From: an uncultured Collinsella sp. | GTDB lineage: Bacteria > Actinomycetota > Coriobacteriia > Coriobacteriales > Coriobacteriaceae | Direction of reading: 5' to 3' | Length of the DNA: 64,000 nucleotides | NCBI GenBank assembly: GCA_902496335.1 | Contig: CABVAO010000001.1 | Coordinates: forward strand, 1-64,000 | Shown: positions 52,172-60,585 of the stretch, in pieces | Layout of the letters: every line of letters starts with the position of its first letter | How positions within the stretch are numbered: position 1 is the first letter of the stretch | Translations under genes and position numbers: made by a program | Notes under the pieces: generated by a model | Told to the model about the DNA's origin: nothing | Database searches by the model: none | Seen by the model: the letters and a program-made list of their open reading frames with translations, nothing else

Positions 52172-52890
52172 TCGTCACCCTCTTTGGCACATGGCTCAGC
52201 GGTGGTCGTGGTAGCCACGTCAGCATCAGGTTCCGCAGAAGCATCCTTCCCCTGGGCCTTGATCGCCACCGACGCCGGACCAACCTGAATATCCCCGCGC
52301 GCCCAATCGCCATCGAGCGCACGCGCCACCCAGTGATAGATGGGAATCGTGAAGAAGATCAGCGCGGCAAAGGGGCCGGCACCAAACAGGAACATCAGCA
52401 AAAAGAACAGTAGCCAACACACGGCCCAATACGGGAACGACTGGAACGGGCCCTTCACCGGAGTCGAGCCAACTGCGGTGCCACTCGTCGCCTGCGCCGT
52501 AGCGGCATTGGCGGCCTGCGCACTCCAACTTGCCGCTTGCGCCGCCTTGGCCGCAGCATCACTCGCCTGCGTTGCCGCCTCGGTAGCGCGCGCCGCCGCC
52601 TCATGGGTGCGAGCACGCTCTGCCGCCTCGGCCTCGCGCTGACGGGCGCGGTCCTCGTTCTCAAACTCGATATCGTCCTCGATCTCGTCGCTCGGATTGA
52701 GGAGCTCGTCCAAACTCACGCCATAGAGTTTGGCGAGCGAGATTAGGTTCTCGGTATCGGGCGAGCTCTCCGCGCGCTCCCATTTACTGACTGCCTGGCG
52801 CGACAGCCCCAGCTTTCGCGCCAGCCCTTCTTGGCTAAAACCCTTGCTGCGACGAAGGTCGGCGAGCCGCTGCGCAGTTTCTACATTCAT
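52168..52890 (-). CDS. XRE-family regulator with C-terminal membrane segments
   Basis: 240 residues. An N-terminal helix-turn-helix (about residues 5-60: LRRSKGFSQEGLARKLGLS, RQAVSKWERAESSPDTENL) is followed by an alanine-rich, probably helical linker (about 75-145) and two hydrophobic segments (about 155-190) in a short membrane domain. The layout is that of a membrane-tethered transcription regulator. It starts at the ATG at 52890 after AGGAGGAACC and overlaps the DUF4097 gene, so the pair likely form a sensing unit. An operator was not found. Confidence 0.82.
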   Translation of the reverse strand: MNVETAQRLADLRRSKGFSQEGLARKLGLSRQAVSKWERAESSPDTENLISLAKLYGVSLDELLNPSDEIEDDIEFENEDRARQREAEAAERARTHEAAARATEAATQASDAAAKAAQAASWSAQAANAATAQATSGTAVGSTPVKGPFQSFPYWAVCWLLFFLLMFLFGAGPFAALIFFTIPIYHWVARALDGDWARGDIQVGPASVAIKAQGKDASAEPDADVATTTTAEPCAKEGDE

Positions 52891-53081
52891 GGTTCCTCCT
52901 ATGTGATGCCAGCCGTGCCGCCGGACCATATTTGTTCTTAAGGCGCCTTGCACAGTTAAAAATCTATCCGCCACCGCCAAGAGCATGCCACCTATTCTAG
53001 TGAGATTTTTGACAACCGGCGGTTGCGGGTGCATATGAGCTGCGGAAATGTGTCCAAACAAAGCAATGACACCTAGCTCGG

Positions 53082-53111
53082 TTGTCCCCGTTGCGGCGTT
53101 AACGGTAGTAT
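53082..53111 (+). promoter_or_regulatory. Candidate promoter of the Trm9-like gene
   Basis: TTGTCC (-35) and TAGTAT (-10) with an 18-bp spacer, 46 bp upstream of the GTG start. Both hexamers match four of six consensus bases. Confidence 0.4.
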
Positions 53112-53157
53112 GGTCGTACTGTTTATTTCGCACCGCCAACGGAGGGAGTTCCGCGCC

Positions 53158-54030
53158 GTGAACCGCGATTTCGCCTCATCGCTCATCCAGCTCAACAACA
53201 CGTTCTATCGCGAGCACTCCGCCTCCTTCTCCGATACGCGCCAGGCCCCGTGGCCCGGCTGGGTACGCACCATGGATATCGCGCTCGAGCAGCTCGACGT
53301 CGCCACAATCGAGCATCCCGTCCGCGTCTTTGACCTTGCCTGCGGCAATATGCGATTCGAGAACTTTGCCGCCGGCGGCGCACTTGCCGCCAAGGGCGTC
53401 GACGGTGCAAATCCTTCGGCAGATGCCAGCTGCCCGTTTGAGTTCTATGGCGTCGACTCGTGCCAAGACCTGGCCATCGATGCACATGGTCACGCCCTGC
53501 GCATTCCCAACCTGCACTTCCAGGAAATCGACGCGCTCGATGCCCTTATGAAGCTCAACCCCGCCGAGACACCCGACGTGCTTTTCGACGCCCCGCTCGC
53601 CGACATCTCGGTCTGCTTTGGATTTATGCACCACGTGCCGTCGTGCGAGTACCGCGTACGCGTGCTCGACGCTCTGGTGCGCCAGACGCGCCCAGGCGGC
53701 ATCATCGCCATCAGCTTTTGGGAGTTTATGAACGACGAGCGCATGGCGCGCAAGGCCGTTCGCGCCGAGGCCCGCGCCGAGCTCACCCCGCCGTTTGAGG
53801 GTTACGATTCCGCGCAGTTTGAAGCCGGTGACCACCTCATTGGCTGGCAAAACGACCGCCACGCCTACCGCTATTGTCATCACTTTGACGATCAGCAGAT
53901 CACCGACCTGGTGCGCGGCGTCCGTACGTTCTACAAGAGCGGCGAGGTCCCCGTGCGCGAGCTCGAGCGCTTCCATGCCGACGGTCGCAGCGGCGAGCTC
54001 AACCGCTACGTGATCCTTAAGCGCCTGTAG
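53158..54030 (+). CDS. Trm9/ALKBH8-like SAM-dependent methyltransferase
   Basis: 290 residues. The N-terminal FYREHSASFSDTRQAPWPGW, motif I VFDLACGNMRFENF (about residue 60), YGVDSCQDLA, VCFGFMHHVPSCEYRV and RPGGIIAISFWEF, then YCHHFDDQQITDLV, follow the pattern of Trm9-type methyltransferases that methylate carboxymethyl-uridine at tRNA position 34. With Elp3 less than 2 kb away this suggests formation of mcm5U. The similarity is recalled rather than computed, so a generic methyltransferase remains possible. GTG at 53158 follows GGAGGGAG. It lies upstream of the trmB-like gene on the same strand. Confidence 0.68.
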   Translation: MNRDFASSLIQLNNTFYREHSASFSDTRQAPWPGWVRTMDIALEQLDVATIEHPVRVFDLACGNMRFENFAAGGALAAKGVDGANPSADASCPFEFYGVDSCQDLAIDAHGHALRIPNLHFQEIDALDALMKLNPAETPDVLFDAPLADISVCFGFMHHVPSCEYRVRVLDALVRQTRPGGIIAISFWEFMNDERMARKAVRAEARAELTPPFEGYDSAQFEAGDHLIGWQNDRHAYRYCHHFDDQQITDLVRGVRTFYKSGEVPVRELERFHADGRSGELNRYVILKRL

Positions 54031-54148
54031 GTATCGGCGACTCGCTGCCGAGCCGCATCGCATCTTTCGGGCAAGCTATGCCCACCCTTTTTCAACCCAT
54101 TGACGGAACGCGCAGCTATGCGTTCCACACTTATGACCAAGGAGCCTC

Positions 54149-54988
54149 ATGGGAGCCGTCCACGTTCGCACGCCTAAGAACTTTGTGCTCGAGGAGCGCC
54201 TGGAGCGCTACGCCGATGCGATTGAGACGAACCCCGAGGCCTATGCTGGAGATTGGCGCGAGGCCTGTGCGCCAGTTGGCAACAAGCCCTTCGAACACCT
54301 TCACCTGGATCTTGGCTGTGGCAAAGGAACCTATCTGGTCGAGCGCGCCCACCGCGAGCCCGACACACTCTTTATCGGCATGGACCAGGAACCCATCTGC
54401 ATCGCCTATGCCGCACAGAAAATCTGCGAGCAGGAACTGACCAACGCACTCGTTCTGCCCCGAGGCGCCGCATCGCTGCCGCAGCTATTTGCCGCAGGCG
54501 AGCTCGATGCCATCACCATTAACTTTCCCACGCCGCAGCCCAAGGCCAAGTACGCCAAAAAACGACTCGTCCATGTCGACCATCTGATGCTCTACCGCCC
54601 GCTCTTTGCAGCCGGCACCACCGTCACGCTGCGAACCGACAGCAAGCCATTGCGCGACTACGCCCTGGGGCAGTTTGCCGCGGCAGGCTACGACACACTT
54701 TGGGTAAGCGACGACGTCCGCCGCGACCATCCCGAGCACCCCGAGACCGAATATGAATGCCGCACGCGCGAGATGGGCGCCGCTGTATATGGTATTTGCG
54801 CCACACCCGGCGCGCAGCCCAGCGATGAACAGCTCGCGGCGGGCCGCGCGCAGGAGCAAAGCCTTGCCTGCTACCTGCCCGAAAACCTCGATGAGCTCAC
54901 CTACGTGCCTCTCGGCATGGAAGAGGCCGTCGAGAACTTTAAAAACCGCGCCCGCAAGGGTAAGAAGCGCCTGCCTCAGGAACGCTAG
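54149..54988 (+). CDS. trmB: TrmB-like tRNA (guanine-N7)-methyltransferase
   Basis: 279 residues. The SAM motif HLDLGCGKGTYLVERA (about residue 50), FIGMDQEPICIAYAAQKI and an INFPTPQPKAKYAKKRLVH segment (about 130) match TrmB, which makes 7-methylguanosine at position 46. The usual FPDPWPKxxHxKRR core is altered to FPTPQPKAKYAKKR, losing the DPW residues, so it is divergent and its activity uncertain. The protein is longer than typical TrmB (about 210-250). AAGGAG precedes the ATG. It lies about 120 bp after the Trm9-like gene. Confidence 0.72.
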   Translation: MGAVHVRTPKNFVLEERLERYADAIETNPEAYAGDWREACAPVGNKPFEHLHLDLGCGKGTYLVERAHREPDTLFIGMDQEPICIAYAAQKICEQELTNALVLPRGAASLPQLFAAGELDAITINFPTPQPKAKYAKKRLVHVDHLMLYRPLFAAGTTVTLRTDSKPLRDYALGQFAAAGYDTLWVSDDVRRDHPEHPETEYECRTREMGAAVYGICATPGAQPSDEQLAAGRAQEQSLACYLPENLDELTYVPLGMEEAVENFKNRARKGKKRLPQER

Positions 54989-55086
54989 TACCACGCGCCC
55001 ATTTCCTGCATTTTCTCGCGCGCTGGCACCCCGCGCCGCCGCTACGCCATAATAGTTGGCGGACAATCGCGAGAGAAAGCAAACAC

Positions 55087-57768
55087 ATGGCACAGACCAC
55101 GACAGATACCGCCGCCAGCACCGTCTCCGGCGCCGGCGCCGCCAGCTCATTCTCGGGCGGCACGGGAACCGAAGCCGAGTTTGGCTCGCTCGGCGCGCTC
55201 TCCCCCACCTGGTGGGAGCCCGAGGACGGCAGCGAGCCCGAACCATGGCTCACGCCCGATCAAGCCTTCGAACGTTTCTTTGAATGGACGAGCGATCGCG
55301 GCATTGAGCTGTGGGATCACCAAGAAGAGGCCCTCATGGACCTGGCAGCCGGCGATCACGTCATTTTAGGCACACCGACCGGATCGGGTAAATCGCTCGT
55401 CGCGCTGGGCATGCTCTTTATGGGCATGGCACAGGGCAAACGCTGTTATTACACGGCCCCCATCAAGGCCCTGGTCAGCGAAAAGTTCTTCGACCTGGTG
55501 CAGGTGCTCGGTCGCGATAACGTCGGTATGATCACCGGCGACACGCATATCAACACCAAGGCACCCGTCATCTGCTGCACGGCCGAAATCCTTGCCAACG
55601 ATGCGCTGCGCGAGGGCGAGGACGCCGACGTGGGCTGCGTGGCCATGGACGAGTTCCACTACTTTGCCGACCCCGACCGCGGCTGGGCCTGGCAGGTGCC
55701 GCTGCTCACCCTGCCCCACACGCAGTTTATGCTCATGAGCGCCACGCTCGGCGATATCACTGCCATCGCCGCCTCACTCGAGGAGCACACCGGCGCTACC
55801 TGTGACTTGGTCGTCGATGCCCCACGCCCCGTGCCGCTGAGCTACGACTACGTGACGACCTCGCTCGAGGGCACCGTCGAGCTCGCGATGCGTCGCGGCG
55901 AGGCCCCGCTCTATATCGTGCACTTTAGCCAGGATGCCGCACTTGCGACAGCACAATCCCTCGCCAACTTTGGCATTGCCAGCAAGGAGCAGCGCGAAGC
56001 TATTAAGGAAGCTGCCAAAGGCACGAGCTTCTCGACGGCCTTTGGCAAGATTCTCAAGCGCCTGCTTGGATGCGGCGTCGGCGTGCACCATGCTGGCATG
56101 TTGCCGCGCTATCGCCTGCTGGTCGAGCGCTTGGCGCAGCAGGGTCTGCTGCCCGTCATCTGCGGTACCGATACACTCGGCGTCGGCATCAACGTACCCA
56201 TCCACACCGTGGTGCTCACCGCGCTCACCAAGTTCGACGGCTACAAGATGCGTCGCCTGCGCGCCCGCGAGTTCCATCAGATTGCCGGTCGCGCCGGCCG
56301 CTCGGGCTTCGATACCGAGGGCATGGTGATTGCCGAGGCACCCGAGCACGAGATCGAGAATGCCAAGCTTATGGCCAAGGCGGGCGACGACCCCAAAAAA
56401 CTCCGTAAGATTAAAAAGAAAAAGGCCCCCGAGGGCTTTGTCACCTGGAACAAGCAGACCTTCGAGCGTCTGATCGAGACGCAACCCGAGACGCTCAAGC
56501 CGCGCCTGCGCATCACGCACTCCATGGTGATCAGCGTGGTCGAGCAGGGCGGCGATGCCCGAGCCCGCGTACACGACCTCATCGAGACGAGCCTGCAGAC
56601 TCCCGAGGAAAAGGCTAAGCTCGAGGTTCGCGCCGACGAGATCTTCGCCACGCTCATCGATTCCGGCGTCGTCGTTCGCACCGAGGTGCCGCCCGCGCCC
56701 GACGCCCCGACTGATGCCGCACCAGACATCGACTATGCGCTGACGGTCGATCTGCCCGAGGACTTCGCACTCGATCAGCCGCTCTCACCGTTCTTGCTTG
56801 CTGCGCTGGAGCTGCTCGATCCCGAGAGCGAGACCTATACCATGGACCTGATCTCAATGGTCGAGGCAACGCTCGAGGATCCCAAACAGGTGCTGCGCGC
56901 ACAGGAGCGAGCCGCACGCGATCGCGCTATGGCCGAGATGAAGGCCGACGGCATCGAGTATGAGGAGCGCTTGGAGCGCATTCAGGACGTCACGTACGAA
57001 AAGCCGCTCGAGGATTTGCTCGATGCCGCTTTTGACAAGTACTGCCAGGAAGTACCGTGGGCAAACGACTACCAGCTCTCTCCCAAGAGCGTCCTGCGCG
57101 ATATGCTGGAGAGCGCGAGCGATTTTAAGGGCTACATTCAAAAGCTCGGCATCGCCCGCTCCGAGGGCATTTTACTGCGTTACCTGGCAGAGGCTTACCG
57201 TTCGCTCGACCGCACCGTACCCATTGAGAAGCGCGACGAGCGCCTGCGCGACATTATCTCGTGGCTGGGATTTGTGGTGCGCTCGGTGGACTCGAGCCTG
57301 GTGGACGAGTGGGAAAACGCCGGCAACCCGGCAGCCCTCGACGCCGCGCCGCCGCAGGGCATCGACGAGGTCGTGGCGGACCGCCGCGGCTGCACGCTGT
57401 TGGTGCGCAATGCGCTCTTCCGCCGCGTGACCCTTGCCGCTCGCGAGCACGTTCGCGACCTGGGCGAGCTCGACGACGACTGGGGCATGAGCGAGATCCG
57501 CTGGCAAAAAGCACTTGACGCTTACCACGAGCAGCACGAGGAAATCCTCACCGACGGAGATGCCCGCAGCGCCGCGATGTTTTCCATCGATGAGAGCGAC
57601 GAGAAGACCGATCACGTGTGGCACGTGCACCAGATTTTTGTCGACGAGGATGGCGACCACGACTTTGGCATCATGGGCGATGTCGACCTGGATGCCACGC
57701 AGGATGGCGGCGAGGTCATCTTCAAAAACTACCGCGTCGGCTTTATCGAGGATCTGCTCGAGGACTAG
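55087..57768 (+). CDS. Ski2-like DEAD/DEAH-box helicase with DUF3516
   Basis: 893 residues. Superfamily 2 helicase motifs: GTPTGSGKSLVAL (about residue 97), APIKALVSEKFF, DEFH box VAMDEFHYFADPDRGW, LMSATLGD, CGTDTLGVGINVP and HQIAGRAGRSGFD. The C-terminal 350 residues carry a DUF3516-type domain seen in actinobacterial homologues. An N-terminal 45-residue low-complexity part precedes the helicase. Such proteins are assumed to remodel RNA, but this is untested. ATG start; a U-tract terminator follows. Not part of the TerB operon. Confidence 0.87.
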   Translation: MAQTTTDTAASTVSGAGAASSFSGGTGTEAEFGSLGALSPTWWEPEDGSEPEPWLTPDQAFERFFEWTSDRGIELWDHQEEALMDLAAGDHVILGTPTGSGKSLVALGMLFMGMAQGKRCYYTAPIKALVSEKFFDLVQVLGRDNVGMITGDTHINTKAPVICCTAEILANDALREGEDADVGCVAMDEFHYFADPDRGWAWQVPLLTLPHTQFMLMSATLGDITAIAASLEEHTGATCDLVVDAPRPVPLSYDYVTTSLEGTVELAMRRGEAPLYIVHFSQDAALATAQSLANFGIASKEQREAIKEAAKGTSFSTAFGKILKRLLGCGVGVHHAGMLPRYRLLVERLAQQGLLPVICGTDTLGVGINVPIHTVVLTALTKFDGYKMRRLRAREFHQIAGRAGRSGFDTEGMVIAEAPEHEIENAKLMAKAGDDPKKLRKIKKKKAPEGFVTWNKQTFERLIETQPETLKPRLRITHSMVISVVEQGGDARARVHDLIETSLQTPEEKAKLEVRADEIFATLIDSGVVVRTEVPPAPDAPTDAAPDIDYALTVDLPEDFALDQPLSPFLLAALELLDPESETYTMDLISMVEATLEDPKQVLRAQERAARDRAMAEMKADGIEYEERLERIQDVTYEKPLEDLLDAAFDKYCQEVPWANDYQLSPKSVLRDMLESASDFKGYIQKLGIARSEGILLRYLAEAYRSLDRTVPIEKRDERLRDIISWLGFVVRSVDSSLVDEWENAGNPAALDAAPPQGIDEVVADRRGCTLLVRNALFRRVTLAAREHVRDLGELDDDWGMSEIRWQKALDAYHEQHEEILTDGDARSAAMFSIDESDEKTDHVWHVHQIFVDEDGDHDFGIMGDVDLDATQDGGEVIFKNYRVGFIEDLLED

Positions 57769-57790
57769 CCGAACATACTGGAACGAAACG

Positions 57791-57830
57791 AAGCGGGGCC
57801 GTTGGCAATATCGCCAGCGGCCCCGCTTTT
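57791..57830. terminator. Bidirectional terminator between the Ski2-like and DUF2130 genes
   Basis: A 14-bp stem GCGGGGCCGTTGGC/GCCAGCGGCCCCGC with a 6-nt loop and TTTT on the plus strand, serving the convergent genes. Confidence 0.85.
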
Positions 57831-57847
57831 GCACTATACGCTATGTC

Positions 57848-59605
57848 TTACTCGGCATCCTCGACCTCATACGAATCCGCCTCGGCTGGTTCATCACCTG
57901 TCTCCGGCGCAGCCTCACGTGCCTCGTCAAAGGCAGCCTTCATGGTCTTGTTGCCCCACGTGAGCTTTCGAATGGTGAGTTCATCGGCTTTGTTGTGGGC
58001 CAGACGCAGATTCTCGGTACTGCGACGCAGGTCGTCCTTGGTCTTCTCGAGCTGCTTAATGGCGGCATCGATCTCCTTAATCGCCGACTCGAACTGCTTA
58101 CTCGCCAGGTTGTAGTTGCGCGAGAAGCCGTCCTTGAACTTCTCCATCTTGGCTTCGAAGTTCGTAACGTCGATATTCTGCTGTTTGTACTCCGCCAGCT
58201 CCTGCTTATAGCGCAGCGAACCCATGGCGGCGTTGCGCAGCAGCGTGATCATGGGAATGAAGAATTGCGGGCGGATCACGTACATCTTCTCATAGCGGTA
58301 ACTCACGTCGACAATACCCGCGTTATAGAGCTCGCTCTCGGGCTCCAGCAGGGTGCAGAGCACTGCATACTCACAGCCCTTCTGGCGGCGATCGTGGTCG
58401 AGCTTCTTAAAGAAGTCCTCGTTCTTGTGCTTGGTCGCGGTCTCGTCGTTCTCGTTTTTCATCTCGAACATGATCGAGATGATCTCGTTGCCGCTCGCGT
58501 CGCACTCGCGGAAGATAAAGTCGCCCTTGGTACCCTCGGACGCATCATTGTCTTTCTCGAAGTACGCGTTAGGAAACGCCGTCATGCGCAGACGGTTAAA
58601 CTCGGTCTCGCAGTGCTGCTCGAGCGACTCGCCCACCATCTTGGTGGACAGGCGGACCTTCATGTCCTTAAGGCGCTCAATCTCTTCATCCTTGTAGCGG
58701 ATCAGCTCATCGCTCGCGCGCTTGGCTTGAGCAAGCTCGAGCTCATGTGCCGCCTTTGCCTGTTCCTCGCGCGAATCGCGCACTGCCAGCTCACTCGTCA
58801 GTTTCGCACGTGCCTCGTCGCGCTCTCGCTCCGCCGCGGCGACTGCCTCCGACAGGTTCATTTTTGCCATCAGCTCCTGCTCGCGCAGCTGGGCACGCAG
58901 ACCCTCAGCCTCTTGCTCAGATTGTGCCTTTGCGGCGGAAAACTTCTCCTGTACCGTCGCGCGGTAGTCAGCAAGTGCACGTTCGGCCTCGCTGCGAGCG
59001 GCATCGAGATCACGCTGCGACTCTGCCGCGGCAGCGGCAAGCGCCATCTCCTGAGCCTTGTCCGCTGCGGCAAGCCTGGCCTGCAGCTCGGCAATCTGGG
59101 CATCACGTGCAGCTAAATCGTTTTGAGCAGCGTTGCGCGCCGCCGACTCGGCAAGCTTGGCTTCGTCATCTTTGCGCCCCAGCTGCGCACGCAAATTGTC
59201 GATCTCGCGCTGAAGCTCAGCATTCTCCTTCTGAGCATCGGCACGGGCCTCAACCGCCGCACGCTGGCTTGCGCTCTCGCGCTCTGCGGCAGCGCCCTCG
59301 AGCTTGGCGCGCAGCTCGACAAGCTCGGCATCGCGCTTGGCGACCTCTTGTGCCAACTCCCGAGCCGCAACATTCTTCTGCTCGACAAGCTGAGCGTTGC
59401 GCTGAGACTCTGCCTTTTGCAAAGCAGCCGACGAAAGTGAGCGTTCAAGCTCCAGCGCCTGCTCGCCCTCGCGCTGGACTGCCTTCACACGCTCATCCAG
59501 ATCGCGCGAAAACTCGGCATCGCGTACTTGCTTGACGATATCCGCATAGCCGGACGCATCGACCTTAAAGACTTCGCCGCAATGCGGGCACCTGATCTCA
59601 TTCAT
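57848..59605 (-). CDS. DUF2130 coiled-coil protein with possible nuclease-like core
   Basis: 585 residues. A zinc-ribbon-like CPHCGEVF (residues 6-13) is followed by about 290 residues of heptad-rich alanine/glutamate/glutamine coiled coil (about 35-335). The conserved C-terminal DUF2130 region (about 345-530) has GTKGDFIFRE followed by IISIMFEMKNEND, which reads like the D-x(n)-E-x-K core of PD-(D/E)XK nucleases. No partner gene adjoins it. A GAGGAG site precedes the ATG. The role is unknown; a DNA-related function is only suggested by the core. Confidence 0.75.
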   Translation of the reverse strand: MNEIRCPHCGEVFKVDASGYADIVKQVRDAEFSRDLDERVKAVQREGEQALELERSLSSAALQKAESQRNAQLVEQKNVAARELAQEVAKRDAELVELRAKLEGAAAERESASQRAAVEARADAQKENAELQREIDNLRAQLGRKDDEAKLAESAARNAAQNDLAARDAQIAELQARLAAADKAQEMALAAAAAESQRDLDAARSEAERALADYRATVQEKFSAAKAQSEQEAEGLRAQLREQELMAKMNLSEAVAAAERERDEARAKLTSELAVRDSREEQAKAAHELELAQAKRASDELIRYKDEEIERLKDMKVRLSTKMVGESLEQHCETEFNRLRMTAFPNAYFEKDNDASEGTKGDFIFRECDASGNEIISIMFEMKNENDETATKHKNEDFFKKLDHDRRQKGCEYAVLCTLLEPESELYNAGIVDVSYRYEKMYVIRPQFFIPMITLLRNAAMGSLRYKQELAEYKQQNIDVTNFEAKMEKFKDGFSRNYNLASKQFESAIKEIDAAIKQLEKTKDDLRRSTENLRLAHNKADELTIRKLTWGNKTMKAAFDEAREAAPETGDEPAEADSYEVEDAE

Positions 59606-59662
59606 GGCAGCTCCTCGATGGACGCAAATTTCAACCGACTATACTCTACCGCGCCGCAGGGA

Positions 59663-59697
59663 CAAAAAAGCGCCGCCGCCATAATGGCAACGGCGCC
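59663..59697 (-). terminator. Terminator of the chbG-like gene
   Basis: On the minus strand GCGCCGTTGCC/GGCGGCGGCGC is followed by TTTTTT. A second inverted pair, AACCACTACAA/TTTGTGGTGGTT, lies nearer the stop (59702-59735). Confidence 0.8.
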
Positions 59698-59742
59698 AGA
59701 ACCACCACAAAAGTGCCTGTTCCCTTGTAGTGGTTTGGGTCT

Positions 59743-60507
59743 TTACAGGTCGCGGTAGTCGATCAGGCGAAGATCGGGTTGAGACTCGAGCCAAGCGCGC
59801 AGCTCAGGATCGGTCAACGCATCGACTTCCTTGGCACGATCGACCGTAAGCGAGCTGTTCTCAAGGATAAAACGATCGAGATAGCCCGGGTGACACACAA
59901 AGACGACCGTCTCGCCGTCGGACATCTCGCGAACTGTCTGCATGATTGCCTCTTTGGGCTCGTAGCCCGGTTCCATCGAGCGCATCACCATGCGCAGGTC
60001 GGTATCTCCGCAACGCACCACCGCCGTCGGGTCGAAGCTTGCCTTTTGCTCCTTAAGGCCCAGCTCCTGAGCAACCGTCGAGATCGCTCGGTTAAGATTT
60101 TTGCTCATGACGGCATGGGCCTCAAAGTAATCGGGCTCGCGGCCCACAATCTCGACAAGGCGGTCGTGCTGCGCACGAATCTCGATGCAGGCCTCGTCGA
60201 AGTCTATCAGCTCCTCGCCGCGCTTAAAATGCTCGCGGAAGGTACGGCTGCTATGGAACTCGCCGTTCTCGTTGAGCATGCTCGGGATGAGCGCCGGGTC
60301 GGCACACGGCTTGCCCAGGCACACGTTGGTATGCTGGCCCACTGCAATATCGGCATCCGCCACGAGCGACCACCCACGCTCGGCCTCGGGCATATTTGGC
60401 ATAAGGCCCGCCGAGCGCACCAAGCCCTCGTTGACGCTGCGGGCGATCCCCAAGTCAACGGCGTACGAATAACCAAGATCATCGGCACGAATAAGCAATT
60501 GCTTCAC
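59743..60507 (-). CDS. ChbG/YdjC-family carbohydrate deacetylase
   Basis: 254 residues. The N-terminal IRADDLGYSYAVDLGI (metal-binding Asp-Asp), VGQHTNVCLGKP and FEAHAVMSKN are the family's conserved blocks; family members remove acetyl groups from chitooligosaccharide phosphates. It lies downstream of the PTS gene on the same strand, which suggests it processes the imported sugar. GTG start preceded by TTGGAG. A hairpin with a weak T-tract separates it from the PTS gene, so co-transcription is probable but reduced. Confidence 0.85.
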   Translation of the reverse strand: MKQLLIRADDLGYSYAVDLGIARSVNEGLVRSAGLMPNMPEAERGWSLVADADIAVGQHTNVCLGKPCADPALIPSMLNENGEFHSSRTFREHFKRGEELIDFDEACIEIRAQHDRLVEIVGREPDYFEAHAVMSKNLNRAISTVAQELGLKEQKASFDPTAVVRCGDTDLRMVMRSMEPGYEPKEAIMQTVREMSDGETVVFVCHPGYLDRFILENSSLTVDRAKEVDALTDPELRAWLESQPDLRLIDYRDL

Positions 60508-60525
60508 AACGACTCCAATCTATGG

Positions 60526-60557
60526 AAAGGGGCACTTGGAGTGTAGCCAAGTGCCCC
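60526..60557 (-). terminator. Intercistronic hairpin after the PTS gene
   Basis: Perfect 11-bp stem GGGGCACTTGG/CCAAGTGCCCC with a 7-nt loop, followed by TTTCC on the minus strand. Probably a partial terminator ahead of the chbG-like gene. Confidence 0.6.
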
Positions 60558-60585
60558 AGGTAATTATCCTACCTAAACAGATGTC

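Noticed and set aside
55087..57768. Ski2-like helicase as a fourth member of the TerB system
   Set aside because: It is 7 kb away behind several unrelated genes on either strand, has its own terminator, and a DUF3516 domain seen in stand-alone actinobacterial genes.
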